Shown piece after piece: positions 7,271 through 16,958 of a stretch of DNA of 64,000 nt (positions within the stretch are counted from its first letter, which is position 1; each line of letters begins with the position of its first letter). Position numbers and translations under genes: made by a program. The stretch covers positions 7,240,199 through 7,304,198 of the forward strand of contig NZ_AP018207.1 of the NCBI RefSeq assembly GCF_002367995.1. The letters run 5' to 3'. This DNA comes from Calothrix brevissima NIES-22. Lineage in GTDB: Bacteria; Cyanobacteriota; Cyanobacteriia; Cyanobacteriales; Nostocaceae. A model generated the notes under the pieces. The model saw only the letters and a list, made by a program, of their open reading frames with translations. It was not told the origin of the DNA and did not search any database.

Positions 7271-10200
7271 ATGAGTATGGTTAGCACTCTAGTTAGTATT
7301 CCCGGATATCAAGTCAAAGAAATCATTTATGATGGTTCCAAGACTTTGGTATATCGAGCAATCCGAGAACAAGATTCCTTCAGAGTAGTCATCAAACTGC
7401 TGAAAAATTCTTATCCTAGCTTTAGCGAACTGGTACAATTTCGTAATCAATATACTATTGCTAAAAATCTTGACTTCCCAGGAATCATCCAAACCTATAG
7501 CTTAGAAACTTACCAAAATGGTTATATATTGGTGATGGAAGACTTTGGGGGAATTTCCCTCAAGGATTATTTTACTCATCATAATTTACATATAAAGCCT
7601 GTACAGGAATTCTTACCAATTGCTATATCTCTGTGCGATACCTTAGATTTTCTCTATCATCAGAAAATTATTCATAAAGATATTAAACCCGCCAATATTT
7701 TAATTAATCCCAATACAAAACAAGTTAAATTAATAGATTTTAGTATTGCTTCCTTACTACCCAGAGAAACAGAATCTCTAAAACATCCTCAAGTTTTGGA
7801 AGGAACAATATTCTATCTATCACCCGAACAAACGGGGAGAATGAATCGGGTAATTGACTATCGCACTGATTTTTATTCTTTAGGCGTAACTTTTTACGAA
7901 TTATTAACTGGTCAATTACCATTTCAATCAGCAGATCTGATGGAGTTGGTACATAGTCATATTGCTAAAATGCCTGTCGTATTAGGGAACAGGGAAGAGA
8001 TGCCGCCAGTACTGTCAGATATTGTGATGAAACTGATGGCGAAAAATGCGGAAGACCGTTATCAGAGTGCATTAGGATTAAAGCATGATTTAGAAAAATG
8101 TTTAGCACAAATTACAGAAACCGGGGAAATTCATGATTTTGAAATTGGTAAGCGGGATATTTGCGATCGCTTTCTCATCCCGGAAAAATTATATGGTAGA
8201 GAAAAGGAAGTTGAGCAGCTATTAGCAGCATTTGCTAGGGTTTCTCAAGGTGATAGCGAACTTATGTTAGTTGCGGGGTTTTCTGGTATTGGTAAAACTG
8301 TCGTAGTTAACGAAGTTCATAAACCCATTGTTAAACAACGGGGATATTTTATTAAAGGCAAATTTGACCAGTTTAATCGAAATATTCCTTTTTCAGCTTT
8401 TGTGCAAGCATTTCGGGATTTGATGTCGCAATTACTCGCTGAAAGTGATGCTCAAATCCAACAATGGAAAAGTAAAATTATTCAGGTATTAGGAAACGAT
8501 GGACAGGTAATTATTGATGTTATTCCCGAATTAGAAAGAATTATTGGTCAACAACCACCTGCAACAGAATTATCTGGGACTGCGGCTCAAAATAGATTTA
8601 ATTTATTATTCCAGAATTTTCTGCAACTATTTACCAGCAAAGAGCATCCTTTAGTCATATTTTTAGATGATTTACAATGGGCTGATTTTGCTTCATTGAA
8701 GTTAATTCAATTATTAATAGCAGAAACTAATCAAGGATATTTACTCTTAATTGGTGCATATCGAGATAATGAAGTCTCGCCAGCACATCCGTTGATTATG
8801 GCTTTAGATGGGATTAGCAACGCGGGTGCGATTGTAAATACACTCACCCTCCAACCTCTGAGTCAATTACACTTGAATCAACTCGTAGTTGAGACATTAA
8901 AGTGTGCAGAAAATTTAGCATTCCCTCTTTCGCAGTTGATTTATCGCAAAACTCAAGGTAATCCTTTTTTTGCTACACAATTTCTCAAGTCATTACATGA
9001 AGATGGATTAATTATTTTTAATTGGCGAGAGGGATGCTGGGAATGTGATATTGCTCAAATCAATCAGCAAACACTCACTTCAGATGTTGTTGAGTTTATG
9101 GTATTTCAATTACAAAAATTACCAGAATTGACTCAACAAGTATTAAAGCTTGCTGCTTGTATTGGCAACTCTTTTGATTTAAATACATTGGCGATTGTTT
9201 GCCAATTATCGGTAGTAGAAACGGCTGCATCTTTATGGAAAGCCTTGCAGTCAGATTTTATTTTGCCCCAAAGTGCAGTTTATAAGTTTTATCAAGATAC
9301 TGAAGAACAAACTCAACTGACAATTAGCGATAAGCACAGCTTAACGCCTTTGGCGTATCACCACACAGCTAAATATAAATTCTTACATGACCGCATTCAA
9401 CAAGCAGCTTATTCTCTGATTCTGGAAGTAAACAGACAAAAAACACATTTACAAATCGGGCGATTGCTTTTACAAAGTATTCCCACAGCCAAACAAGGAG
9501 AACAGATTTTTGATATTGTCAACCAGTTAAATATTGGTAGGGTATTAATTGACGATATCCAAGAACTAAATCAATTAGCGCAATTAAATTTGATTGCTGG
9601 AACAAAAGCTAAAGCTGCGACTGCTTATACTGCATCTGTGGAATATTCTTTGGTTGGGTTAGAATTACTTAACGAAGATAGCTGGGAAAAGCAATATCAA
9701 TTAACATTAGAATTACATACATTAGTTGCTGAAGCTGCTTACTTAAATGGTAATTTTGAGCAGATGCAACATTTTACAACAATTATTCTGCAAAATGCCA
9801 AAACATTATTAGATAAAGTTTCTATCTACGAAATTCAGATTACTGCTTGCATTATGCAAAGCAAACAAATAGAAGGAATCCAAATTGCCCGCTCAATTCT
9901 GCAACAATTAGGCATTACTTTTCCCGAACAACCAACACCCTTAGATATTCAACAAGGTTTACAGCAAGTTATTGACAATTTACAGGGTAAAGCCATTGCG
10001 GAATTAGTTCATTTACCGATAATGACAAAACCCGAAAACATCGCAGCAATGAAAATTTTAATGCGAGTGCTTCCTGCGGCTTTTCAAAGCGATCCGGTAA
10101 TGGTTCCCTTAATCACTTTTGCAATGGTTCAGTTATCGATTAAATACGGCAATACATCAGTTTCTGCCTATGGTTATAGTTTGTATGGATTGCTGCTTTG

Positions 10201-12727
10201 TGGAGCCTTCAATGAGATTAACGCTGGCTGTGAATTTGGTAAATTAGCTTTGGGCATATTAGCCAAATTTAATTCCTCAGAACTAAAAGCGAAGATATTA
10301 ACTGTGGTTAATGCCCACATAGCCCATTGGCAACAGCATATTAAGGACACATTAGCACCTGCGATTGAAGGTTATTCTACAGGGCTAGAAACAGGAGATC
10401 TAGAATATGCTGGTTATTGTGCTTATATTTATCCAGTTCATTCTTTTTGGTTAGGCAAAGAACTAGAAATTTTAGAGAAAGACTTTAGTATTTATGTTAA
10501 TTCTTTGAAAAAAATCAAGCAGCAAGTCGCTTTCTATTGGAGTTCAATTTATTACCAGACTGTGTTAAATCTCCAGGGTAAGTCTGGAAATTTATATAAG
10601 CTAGTTGGCACAGCATATGATGAAGAAACTATGTTAATTACGCATCAAAAAGCCAATGACTTGTATACAATTAATCACCTGTTTATTAATAAACTATTCA
10701 TCAGTTATTTATTTTATGATTATGACCAAGCATTAAACAATGCGGAAATGGCAGAACAGTCTCTAGGAGGAGTTACTGGGTTGGTTGTTGTGCCTCTGTT
10801 TTATTTTTACGATTCTTTGGTACGATTAGCTTTGTATTCTAGAGTTCCAGTTTCTGAACAACAAGCAATTTTAGAAAAAGTCCAAACTAATCAGGAAAAA
10901 ATGGAAGTTTGGGCTAATCATGCGCCGATGAACTATTTACATAAATTCAACCTAGTCAATGCAGAAAAATATCGAGTTTTAGAAAGAAAATATGAAGCTG
11001 GAGATTGGTACGATCGCGCTATTTTTCTTGCCAAAACTAACGGTTACACTCAAGAAGAAGCCTTAGCCAACGAACTAGCGGCTAAATTTTACCTTGATTG
11101 GGGAAAAGAAACTGTCGCCGCAGGATATATGCAACAAGCCTATTATTGTTATACCCGTTGGGGCAGTTTAGCCAAAACTGATGACTTAGAAACAAGCTAT
11201 CCCCAACTACTAAAACCCATCCTGCAACAAAGACGAATTAACCCCAATCCCTGGGAAACAATTTCCACTATTGTCTTTCGTAAAACATCTTCGTCTGCCC
11301 ATAGTTCCACGGCTAGTACCAGCAATATTTCTGAAATTCTAGATTTTACCAGTGTACTCAAAGCGGCTCAAACTATTTCTAGCAGTATCGAATTAGATGA
11401 ACTCCTCACCAGTCTCACCAAAATTATCTTAGAAAACTCCGGTGCTAAAAAATCTGTATTAATTCTTCCCCAAGAAGATACTTGGAAAATTCGAGCAATC
11501 ACTTCTATTAATTCTCAAGGTGCAATCCAAACAATCCTTGACTTACAATTACTAGATATCTGTCAAGATGTACCCATAAAAATCATCAATTATGTCAAAA
11601 ATACCCAATCATCTATTGTTATAGATAATTGTCAAATAGATATTCCTGGGCTAATTAGCGAATATATACTTACACATCAACCAAAAAGTATATTATGCAC
11701 GCCAATTATTAACCAAGGAAATTTAGTGGGTATTCTCTATCTAGAAAATCAAATCACAAGCGGAGTATTTACCCAAGAACGCTTGCAAGTCATTAATCTA
11801 CTTTCCTCCCAAGCAGCTATTTCTTTAGAAAATGCTCGACTTTATCAAAAAGTCCAACAAACACTAGAAGATTTACAACAAGTTCAATTACAAATTGTCC
11901 AAAGTGAAAAAATGTCAGCTTTGGGAAATTTAGTAGCAGGTGTAGCCCATGAAATGAATAATCCTCTCGGTTTTATTTCTGCTAGTCTTAAACAAGCTAA
12001 ACCTACAATTGCTGATATTAGCGAACATCTAAAATTATATCAGCAAACTCTACCTCATCCAACTGAAGAAATTATTGAGCACGCCGCAGAAATTGACCTA
12101 GATTACATCCAAGAAGACTTACCAAAGATGATTGATGCAATGGTTATGGCTTGCGATCGCCTGAAAAATATCAGCACTAGTCTTCGCACTTTTTCACGAG
12201 CAGACAAAGATTACAAAGTACCTTTTAATATTCATGAAGGTATCGATAGCACCATTTTAATTCTGAAACATCGTCTCAAAGCTAACGAACAACGTCCAGC
12301 TATTGAGGTAGTTATTGACTATGGTAATTTACCACGGGTTGAATGCTTTCCTGGACAATTAAATCAGGTATTTATGAATATTTTAGCCAATGCCATTGAT
12401 GCTTTAGAAGAAGCAAATAATGGTCGGAGTTTTGCAGAAATTCTAGCAAATCCCAACCAAATTAACATTAAAACTTCATTACAAGGGAAGCAAGTAAAGA
12501 TTTCTATTGCTGATAATGCTCAAGGGATGAGTGCAGAAGTAAAACAGCAGATATTCGACCATTTATTTACTACGAAAGCTGTAGGTAAAGGAACAGGATT
12601 AGGATTGGCGATCGCTCGGCAAATTGTAGTAGATAAACACGCTGGGTTACTAGAATGCAATTCCTCTTTAGGAAAAGGCACTGAGTTTATCATTCAAATA
12701 CCTATAGCGAGCCTAAATGAGTTGTAA
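7271..12727 (+). CDS. Ser/Thr kinase - AAA ATPase - GAF - histidine kinase hybrid
   Basis: An 1818-aa signalling protein. A protein kinase fills residues 1-275 (catalytic HKDIKPAN with Asp137; the DFG position is DFS at 156). A P-loop ATPase follows (GFSGIGKT, Lys342; DDLQWAD Walker B), then a long helical TPR-like region to about 1370, a GAF domain (about 1370-1520), a short coiled coil, a histidine-kinase phosphoacceptor box (VAGVAHEMNNPLGF, His1560) and an HATPase domain ending with GTGLGLAIA. Similar hybrids are common in filamentous cyanobacteria and resemble HstK-type proteins. They are soluble; input is probably sensed by the GAF or TPR region. No response regulator is adjacent. ATG 7277 is an alternative start; neither has a clear ribosome binding site. 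Confidence 0.92.
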   Translation: MSMVSTLVSIPGYQVKEIIYDGSKTLVYRAIREQDSFRVVIKLLKNSYPSFSELVQFRNQYTIAKNLDFPGIIQTYSLETYQNGYILVMEDFGGISLKDYFTHHNLHIKPVQEFLPIAISLCDTLDFLYHQKIIHKDIKPANILINPNTKQVKLIDFSIASLLPRETESLKHPQVLEGTIFYLSPEQTGRMNRVIDYRTDFYSLGVTFYELLTGQLPFQSADLMELVHSHIAKMPVVLGNREEMPPVLSDIVMKLMAKNAEDRYQSALGLKHDLEKCLAQITETGEIHDFEIGKRDICDRFLIPEKLYGREKEVEQLLAAFARVSQGDSELMLVAGFSGIGKTVVVNEVHKPIVKQRGYFIKGKFDQFNRNIPFSAFVQAFRDLMSQLLAESDAQIQQWKSKIIQVLGNDGQVIIDVIPELERIIGQQPPATELSGTAAQNRFNLLFQNFLQLFTSKEHPLVIFLDDLQWADFASLKLIQLLIAETNQGYLLLIGAYRDNEVSPAHPLIMALDGISNAGAIVNTLTLQPLSQLHLNQLVVETLKCAENLAFPLSQLIYRKTQGNPFFATQFLKSLHEDGLIIFNWREGCWECDIAQINQQTLTSDVVEFMVFQLQKLPELTQQVLKLAACIGNSFDLNTLAIVCQLSVVETAASLWKALQSDFILPQSAVYKFYQDTEEQTQLTISDKHSLTPLAYHHTAKYKFLHDRIQQAAYSLILEVNRQKTHLQIGRLLLQSIPTAKQGEQIFDIVNQLNIGRVLIDDIQELNQLAQLNLIAGTKAKAATAYTASVEYSLVGLELLNEDSWEKQYQLTLELHTLVAEAAYLNGNFEQMQHFTTIILQNAKTLLDKVSIYEIQITACIMQSKQIEGIQIARSILQQLGITFPEQPTPLDIQQGLQQVIDNLQGKAIAELVHLPIMTKPENIAAMKILMRVLPAAFQSDPVMVPLITFAMVQLSIKYGNTSVSAYGYSLYGLLLCGAFNEINAGCEFGKLALGILAKFNSSELKAKILTVVNAHIAHWQQHIKDTLAPAIEGYSTGLETGDLEYAGYCAYIYPVHSFWLGKELEILEKDFSIYVNSLKKIKQQVAFYWSSIYYQTVLNLQGKSGNLYKLVGTAYDEETMLITHQKANDLYTINHLFINKLFISYLFYDYDQALNNAEMAEQSLGGVTGLVVVPLFYFYDSLVRLALYSRVPVSEQQAILEKVQTNQEKMEVWANHAPMNYLHKFNLVNAEKYRVLERKYEAGDWYDRAIFLAKTNGYTQEEALANELAAKFYLDWGKETVAAGYMQQAYYCYTRWGSLAKTDDLETSYPQLLKPILQQRRINPNPWETISTIVFRKTSSSAHSSTASTSNISEILDFTSVLKAAQTISSSIELDELLTSLTKIILENSGAKKSVLILPQEDTWKIRAITSINSQGAIQTILDLQLLDICQDVPIKIINYVKNTQSSIVIDNCQIDIPGLISEYILTHQPKSILCTPIINQGNLVGILYLENQITSGVFTQERLQVINLLSSQAAISLENARLYQKVQQTLEDLQQVQLQIVQSEKMSALGNLVAGVAHEMNNPLGFISASLKQAKPTIADISEHLKLYQQTLPHPTEEIIEHAAEIDLDYIQEDLPKMIDAMVMACDRLKNISTSLRTFSRADKDYKVPFNIHEGIDSTILILKHRLKANEQRPAIEVVIDYGNLPRVECFPGQLNQVFMNILANAIDALEEANNGRSFAEILANPNQINIKTSLQGKQVKISIADNAQGMSAEVKQQIFDHLFTTKAVGKGTGLGLAIARQIVVDKHAGLLECNSSLGKGTEFIIQIPIASLNEL

Positions 12728-12842
12728 AATTTTTCGTTGAGGCAGGAAACAGCCTTGAAAATTGTGCGTTTCGCTATTGTGAAGTGGATATTTGAGTGGT
12801 TGATTCGACACACTAGCACCTCTAAAACTGAAATGCAATGTC

Positions 12843-14918
12843 TCAGTCTTGATAACAGCGTAAACGTTGCAGTAATTGTTCGCGTTCTGGTGATGGTGTG
12901 ACATTCTCAGCAATGGCGATCGCAGTTTTAGTATCTCCTGTACGCACTAGATTTAAAGCAATCCGCTCCCAAATACGAGAACGTTCTGCAATCGGTGGTA
13001 AGGAAGACTCTGAGCCATTGCGGAGGGTTTGGATGGGAATATTGAGGAGCGATCGCGCTTTTGTCAAATTACCTTGAGTCAGATTCAGTTCCACAACTCG
13101 TAAACCAAAGTCCAACTTTTCCCTAGGATTTCTCCCAGCATAACCAATGAAACGGGATGCTTCCTCTGGCTGACGATTGGCGATCGCTTGATTACCAGCT
13201 AAGGTAGCAAAATCTACTTGCTGAAGTAACTTTAATCTTTCTGCCAGTGTAAAATAAGTTGATGGCGTTGCGGCAAATTCGGAACTAATTGATAGCAATA
13301 ATTGTGCTTGCTGTGGCAATGCTGTTTCTGTTTGTATCAATGTGACAATTCGATTCAATAGTTGATCGGCTGGACGATTGGTGGAAATCAAAGCATTGGC
13401 GATCGCCGCATGAGTTGTGATGGCGGTGGGTAAAGCAGAAATGCTATTAGCTATTACTTGGCTACGACTGAATAATTGATCGGCAACAGCAACATTACCA
13501 CGGCGATGGAAAGCTTGAGCAAACCGCAGCAATCGCCGCACATCGGTTTTTTCCCCAGCAATTCTAGCTTCTGCATCCTGGGTTTGTCCGGCTTCAAGGG
13601 CGGCTATGGCAATATTATCTAGCCAGCGATCGCTTTCATCGAAATAGCCTGCATCTATCTGTACGATCATCGGACGTGGTACCATTTGCCGCGCAGTTGT
13701 AAACTGCTTATTAGCAATCAAATCTTGCAAAACAATTCCCAAGACATTCACCGCACGCAGTTCAGAAATCAGGGCTTTGAGTTCTGGGTGATAGCCGCGA
13801 GTTTGAGATAAATTTGACATCTCGCCATACCATTCATTATCGAAGCGTCCACCAAACTGATCGGCTATTTTAGCGGCTTTGGCATCAGCAACTAAACGGG
13901 CGATCGCAGATTTGCGGATTTCTGGCTGGTTAAATTTGCGACTTTCTGCGGCGATTGTTAACCAACTTCTAGCCCGGAAAGAATTAGGGCGTTTCATTAG
14001 GGAAACAATTTGCTGCGATCGCCCTAAATCTCCACTGGGGGCATAGTGTAGCACCAAAGTCATTAATTTAATTTCCCGTTGTTCCACATCTTTAATTGCT
14101 AGTGCTGCTTTGAGCAATGGATCTAGTAATTTCTTTGCTTTTACTGGGTCTCTAGCTTGAAAGTAGGTAGCAGCAATCTGAGTGACGGTAATATCAGGAT
14201 CGTAATCTTGCGGAGAAAGTTGCTTTAGCACCTCTAAAGCTTTTGTGGGTTGGTAATTTTGGAGATATAAATTAACTATTTGTGATAACGACTCACGTTG
14301 TGCGTAGGTATCTTTCAGATTTTTGATAGTTTGCTCAAACCCATAGTTGAGAGAAGATGCAGCTTCCGTCGGTTGGTCGAGAGCAATCCACCCTTCTGCA
14401 AGACGAATGTAAGCCGCAACTAAATCTTTAGGAGTATTGCGAATTCCTGATACCGACTCAGACGCAATCTGTAGCGTTTGTTTTCCTATGGTAAAGTGTC
14501 CAATTTTTCCATAGGCGATCGCAGATTCTGTCAAGATATGAGTTTTGCCTAAACTATACCCACTCGGTAAAGGTTTAGCTAAGACCACGATTTGATCGAG
14601 AATGGTAGGAAGTTTTGGATTATCCTTATATGTCAGTGATTGTACTTGAGTAGCAATTGCCTTGAGCGCAAAATCTAATGTCTGGATTGTAAAAGTTGTA
14701 TCTCCTCGCCGTTCAGCATTTTCTAGCTCTCTGATAATTACGGGGAGCCTATCAGTCGGGGACATTCCAGAAATTTCGTTCCAGCGTCGGGTACTTTCAC
14801 CAGTTAGCTCTACACGGCAAGCTTTAGAAATAGTTATCCTAGCATCTGCCGCATAAATGGGAACAGAGTAAATTAGTTGAGAAGCAATAATCAAAGCGAG
14901 CGATCGCGTTAGTATCAT
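12843..14918 (-). CDS. exported helical-repeat protein of unknown function
   Basis: A 691-aa protein starting with a signal peptide (MILTRSLALIIASQLIYSVP, then an AA-D type site near residue 25). The remainder is almost entirely alpha-helical with TPR-like pairs, for example GKTHILTESAIAYGKIG, AYIRLAEGWIALDQPTEAAS, and TGDTKTAIAIAENVTPSPER at the end. No catalytic motif was seen. Such proteins usually serve as periplasmic or lumenal scaffolds. It converges with the kinase hybrid, leaving about 115 bp between the stops. The family was not recognised. Confidence 0.65.
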   Translation of the reverse strand: MILTRSLALIIASQLIYSVPIYAADARITISKACRVELTGESTRRWNEISGMSPTDRLPVIIRELENAERRGDTTFTIQTLDFALKAIATQVQSLTYKDNPKLPTILDQIVVLAKPLPSGYSLGKTHILTESAIAYGKIGHFTIGKQTLQIASESVSGIRNTPKDLVAAYIRLAEGWIALDQPTEAASSLNYGFEQTIKNLKDTYAQRESLSQIVNLYLQNYQPTKALEVLKQLSPQDYDPDITVTQIAATYFQARDPVKAKKLLDPLLKAALAIKDVEQREIKLMTLVLHYAPSGDLGRSQQIVSLMKRPNSFRARSWLTIAAESRKFNQPEIRKSAIARLVADAKAAKIADQFGGRFDNEWYGEMSNLSQTRGYHPELKALISELRAVNVLGIVLQDLIANKQFTTARQMVPRPMIVQIDAGYFDESDRWLDNIAIAALEAGQTQDAEARIAGEKTDVRRLLRFAQAFHRRGNVAVADQLFSRSQVIANSISALPTAITTHAAIANALISTNRPADQLLNRIVTLIQTETALPQQAQLLLSISSEFAATPSTYFTLAERLKLLQQVDFATLAGNQAIANRQPEEASRFIGYAGRNPREKLDFGLRVVELNLTQGNLTKARSLLNIPIQTLRNGSESSLPPIAERSRIWERIALNLVRTGDTKTAIAIAENVTPSPEREQLLQRLRCYQD

Positions 14919-14983
14919 AAGTTTGAATCTATAAGAAAATTTTTATACCAATCCACATTCTGATACGTAATCAATATTTTGGT

Positions 14984-15203
14984 AGGGGCGGGGTTTCCCC
15001 CATTGGTGTCAACTTAACGTGAAACCCGCTTGGCGACAAGGTTATGCCCTCACCCCCAGCCCCTCTCCCTCAGGGAGAGGGGAGTAAGAGATTCAATTCC
15101 CCTTCTCCCTGAGGGAGAAGGGGTAAGGGTGAGGGTTTTTGTACAACACGCGCAGTATATAGCTTTTAGCTTAAGTTGACACGTATGGGTTTCCCCGCCC
15201 TTG
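14984..15203. mobile_element. MITE-like element with imperfect terminal inverted repeats
   Basis: GTGTCAACTTAA at 15006-15017 is mirrored exactly by TTAAGTTGACAC at 15171-15182. Outside them the similarity continues imperfectly: ggggcggggtttcccc on the left against the complement of gggtttccccgccc on the right. Between them lies a near-palindromic block of ccctcaccc, ctctccctcaggg and its complement (15046-15136). There is no ORF. The structure fits a non-autonomous transposable element. The rest of the 14919-15321 gap holds nothing recognisable. Confidence 0.65.
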
Positions 15204-15321
15204 TATTGCAGTTTGGTTTTAAGAGTCGTTTAAAAGTAAGTTGAACAATTTAATATTTGTAGTACGGGTATCTTGTCCGCACTAGTTGTTTTTACTTGAT
15301 GCCTGAGAAAGGATAATAAAC

Positions 15322-16497
15322 CTATTTTTTGCTCAGAATCTTGCCACTGAGATTAACAGTGTAAGTCAGTGATTTCTGAAAATTTGTCACCGTGACATTC
15401 CAACCGTCAAGGCGTTGCGTTGGTATGCAAGGTTCATTAGGTGCAGCCGTGGGACTGCGGAAACAAGAGAATCTTGGTGCAACTTGGGAAATGCTAAGAT
15501 TGGCAATGGGTTTTTTCAAGTCTGATTTGGCGGCGTTAAAGACTGTGCGAGCGATCGCAGTTGGTAACTCATCAGTGCGAGTAGGAAGTCCGGCGATCGC
15601 TTCGGTGCGAAGATAAACTTTATCATTGCTAATCCGGTATATTTGCCGTGCTTGGGACTTTCCCGCCACCGTTACCCGATAGCCCCGGATTGTTTGTTGA
15701 GCGCAGGATTCGGCTAAATTCCCCAATCCTAAACAGCTATCCGTAAAGGTTTGAGGCTCGATTTTAGTAATCAGAACAACTGAGGGTAAAATTTGCAAGT
15801 GTTTGCTGGCGATGCCCTTGATTTCGTTAACCACCGGAATCGGTAAACCGCTTTCCATCACAGGATTAGTACGTGCAATCAATTGTAAATCGTCGGCTGT
15901 TTCACCTCGAAATACCCAACTTTGGCGTTGGTGGGGAATGGTAATTTTCCAGCCTCGGCTAAGAAAGGGATCGCAAGGATTAGGGGCAGAAACATTTTCA
16001 CAACCGCTTGCCCAAGTTGCCTTTTCAGATGAAATATTAGCTAATAAAGGTTGTCCAGGATAGCCCCATTCTTTCGCCTGTTGAATCGCTGCTGTGATCA
16101 TTGCCGTTGGCGGAATTTCTTGAGCAGGTTTTCCTAGAGAATGGATGTTTTGCCCATTCTTTTGCATCAAGACTCTAAAGTTACCATTATCAGTGGTGAA
16201 ATAGACCAAATTTTTATGCTGATCGGCGATCGCAATTTTCCAGTAAGGTACAGGATTGTACATCCAGGTATCGCCCTTAGCAATTCGAGCAACTTCAACG
16301 ACTTTTGCAGTATTATCGAGTTTCTCTTTAGCGATCGCATCTTGAAGCACTTGTTGAGCGATCGTTTTTGTTTGTGGTGTAGTCAAAATTTGCGGATTAG
16401 CAACGCTAGATTGTAAGGGAATTAGGGAACTAGAAAAAAGCAGACATCCGATAATAGTTGATTTTACTAAAGCTTGGTGGGAAAAGTGTTGCAGCAT
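15322..16497 (-). CDS. exported protein of unknown function with repeated domain
   Basis: A 391-aa protein. I chose ATG 16497 because it begins a good signal peptide (MLQHFSHQALVKSTIIGC, hydrophobic core, SSVA site); the frame is open further upstream to 16671, but that part is repeat sequence. The mature part shows a three-fold pattern of AKEKLDNTAKVVEVARI, then Cys-containing GC(E)NVSAPNPCDPFLSRGW, SCLGLGNLAESC and FRSPTAAPNEPCIPTQRLDGW, each followed by a (K/R)(I/V)T(I/V)-type strand. Paired cysteines suggest disulfides in the periplasm. The three similar units look like an internal repeat. Function unknown. Confidence 0.65.
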   Translation of the reverse strand: MLQHFSHQALVKSTIIGCLLFSSSLIPLQSSVANPQILTTPQTKTIAQQVLQDAIAKEKLDNTAKVVEVARIAKGDTWMYNPVPYWKIAIADQHKNLVYFTTDNGNFRVLMQKNGQNIHSLGKPAQEIPPTAMITAAIQQAKEWGYPGQPLLANISSEKATWASGCENVSAPNPCDPFLSRGWKITIPHQRQSWVFRGETADDLQLIARTNPVMESGLPIPVVNEIKGIASKHLQILPSVVLITKIEPQTFTDSCLGLGNLAESCAQQTIRGYRVTVAGKSQARQIYRISNDKVYLRTEAIAGLPTRTDELPTAIARTVFNAAKSDLKKPIANLSISQVAPRFSCFRSPTAAPNEPCIPTQRLDGWNVTVTNFQKSLTYTVNLSGKILSKK

Positions 16498-16561
16498 AGA
16501 ATATTGATTGAAAAATAACAGTAAATCTTGCAGTCTCAAGTTAGCTAATAAATACTCAGAC

Positions 16562-16736
16562 TCAGGATTGAGTGACAGATTTGGAAACAAAATACATATT
16601 TCACATGTAGGTTGGGTTGAGGCTTTGCGAAACCCAACCAAACGACGGAAATGTTGGGTTTCGTTCCTCAACCTAACCTACAATTTTCTCAGGTTCAGGA
16701 TTGAGTGACAGATTTGGAAACAAAATACATATTTCA
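16562..16736. repeat. 42-bp direct repeat flanking a palindromic repeat element
   Basis: The same 42 bp beginning TCAGGATTGAGTGACAGATT occurs at 16562-16603 and 16695-16736. Between them is a hairpin-forming block, tgtaggttgggttgagg ... cctcaacctaacctaca (about 16605-16683), of a type I recall as dispersed in Nostocales genomes. The direct repeat is too long for a transposase target duplication and suggests a local duplication or slippage around the inserted element. Confidence 0.8.
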
Positions 16737-16958
16737 GTAGTTGCACTCATATTTGTATGATGCTTGACGCTTACTATCATTGTCAGCCGGAAGAAGTCCG
16801 GTTGTTTGAGCGCGTAAATTCCGGTTTTTTCCGGAAAAATCCTGGTAACTATTCCCCATTGCTAAGTAATAACGGTTTGTTCTGGTTATTTAAGTATTGG
16901 GAAGAATTATTGAGAAATCCTATGTTAGAAGATAAACATCGCTTTCTAATTTAGGGTT

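Noticed and set aside
16757-16954. 65-codon frame before the HTH-AAA gene
   Set aside because: No ribosome binding site, no family pattern; likely promoter and leader.
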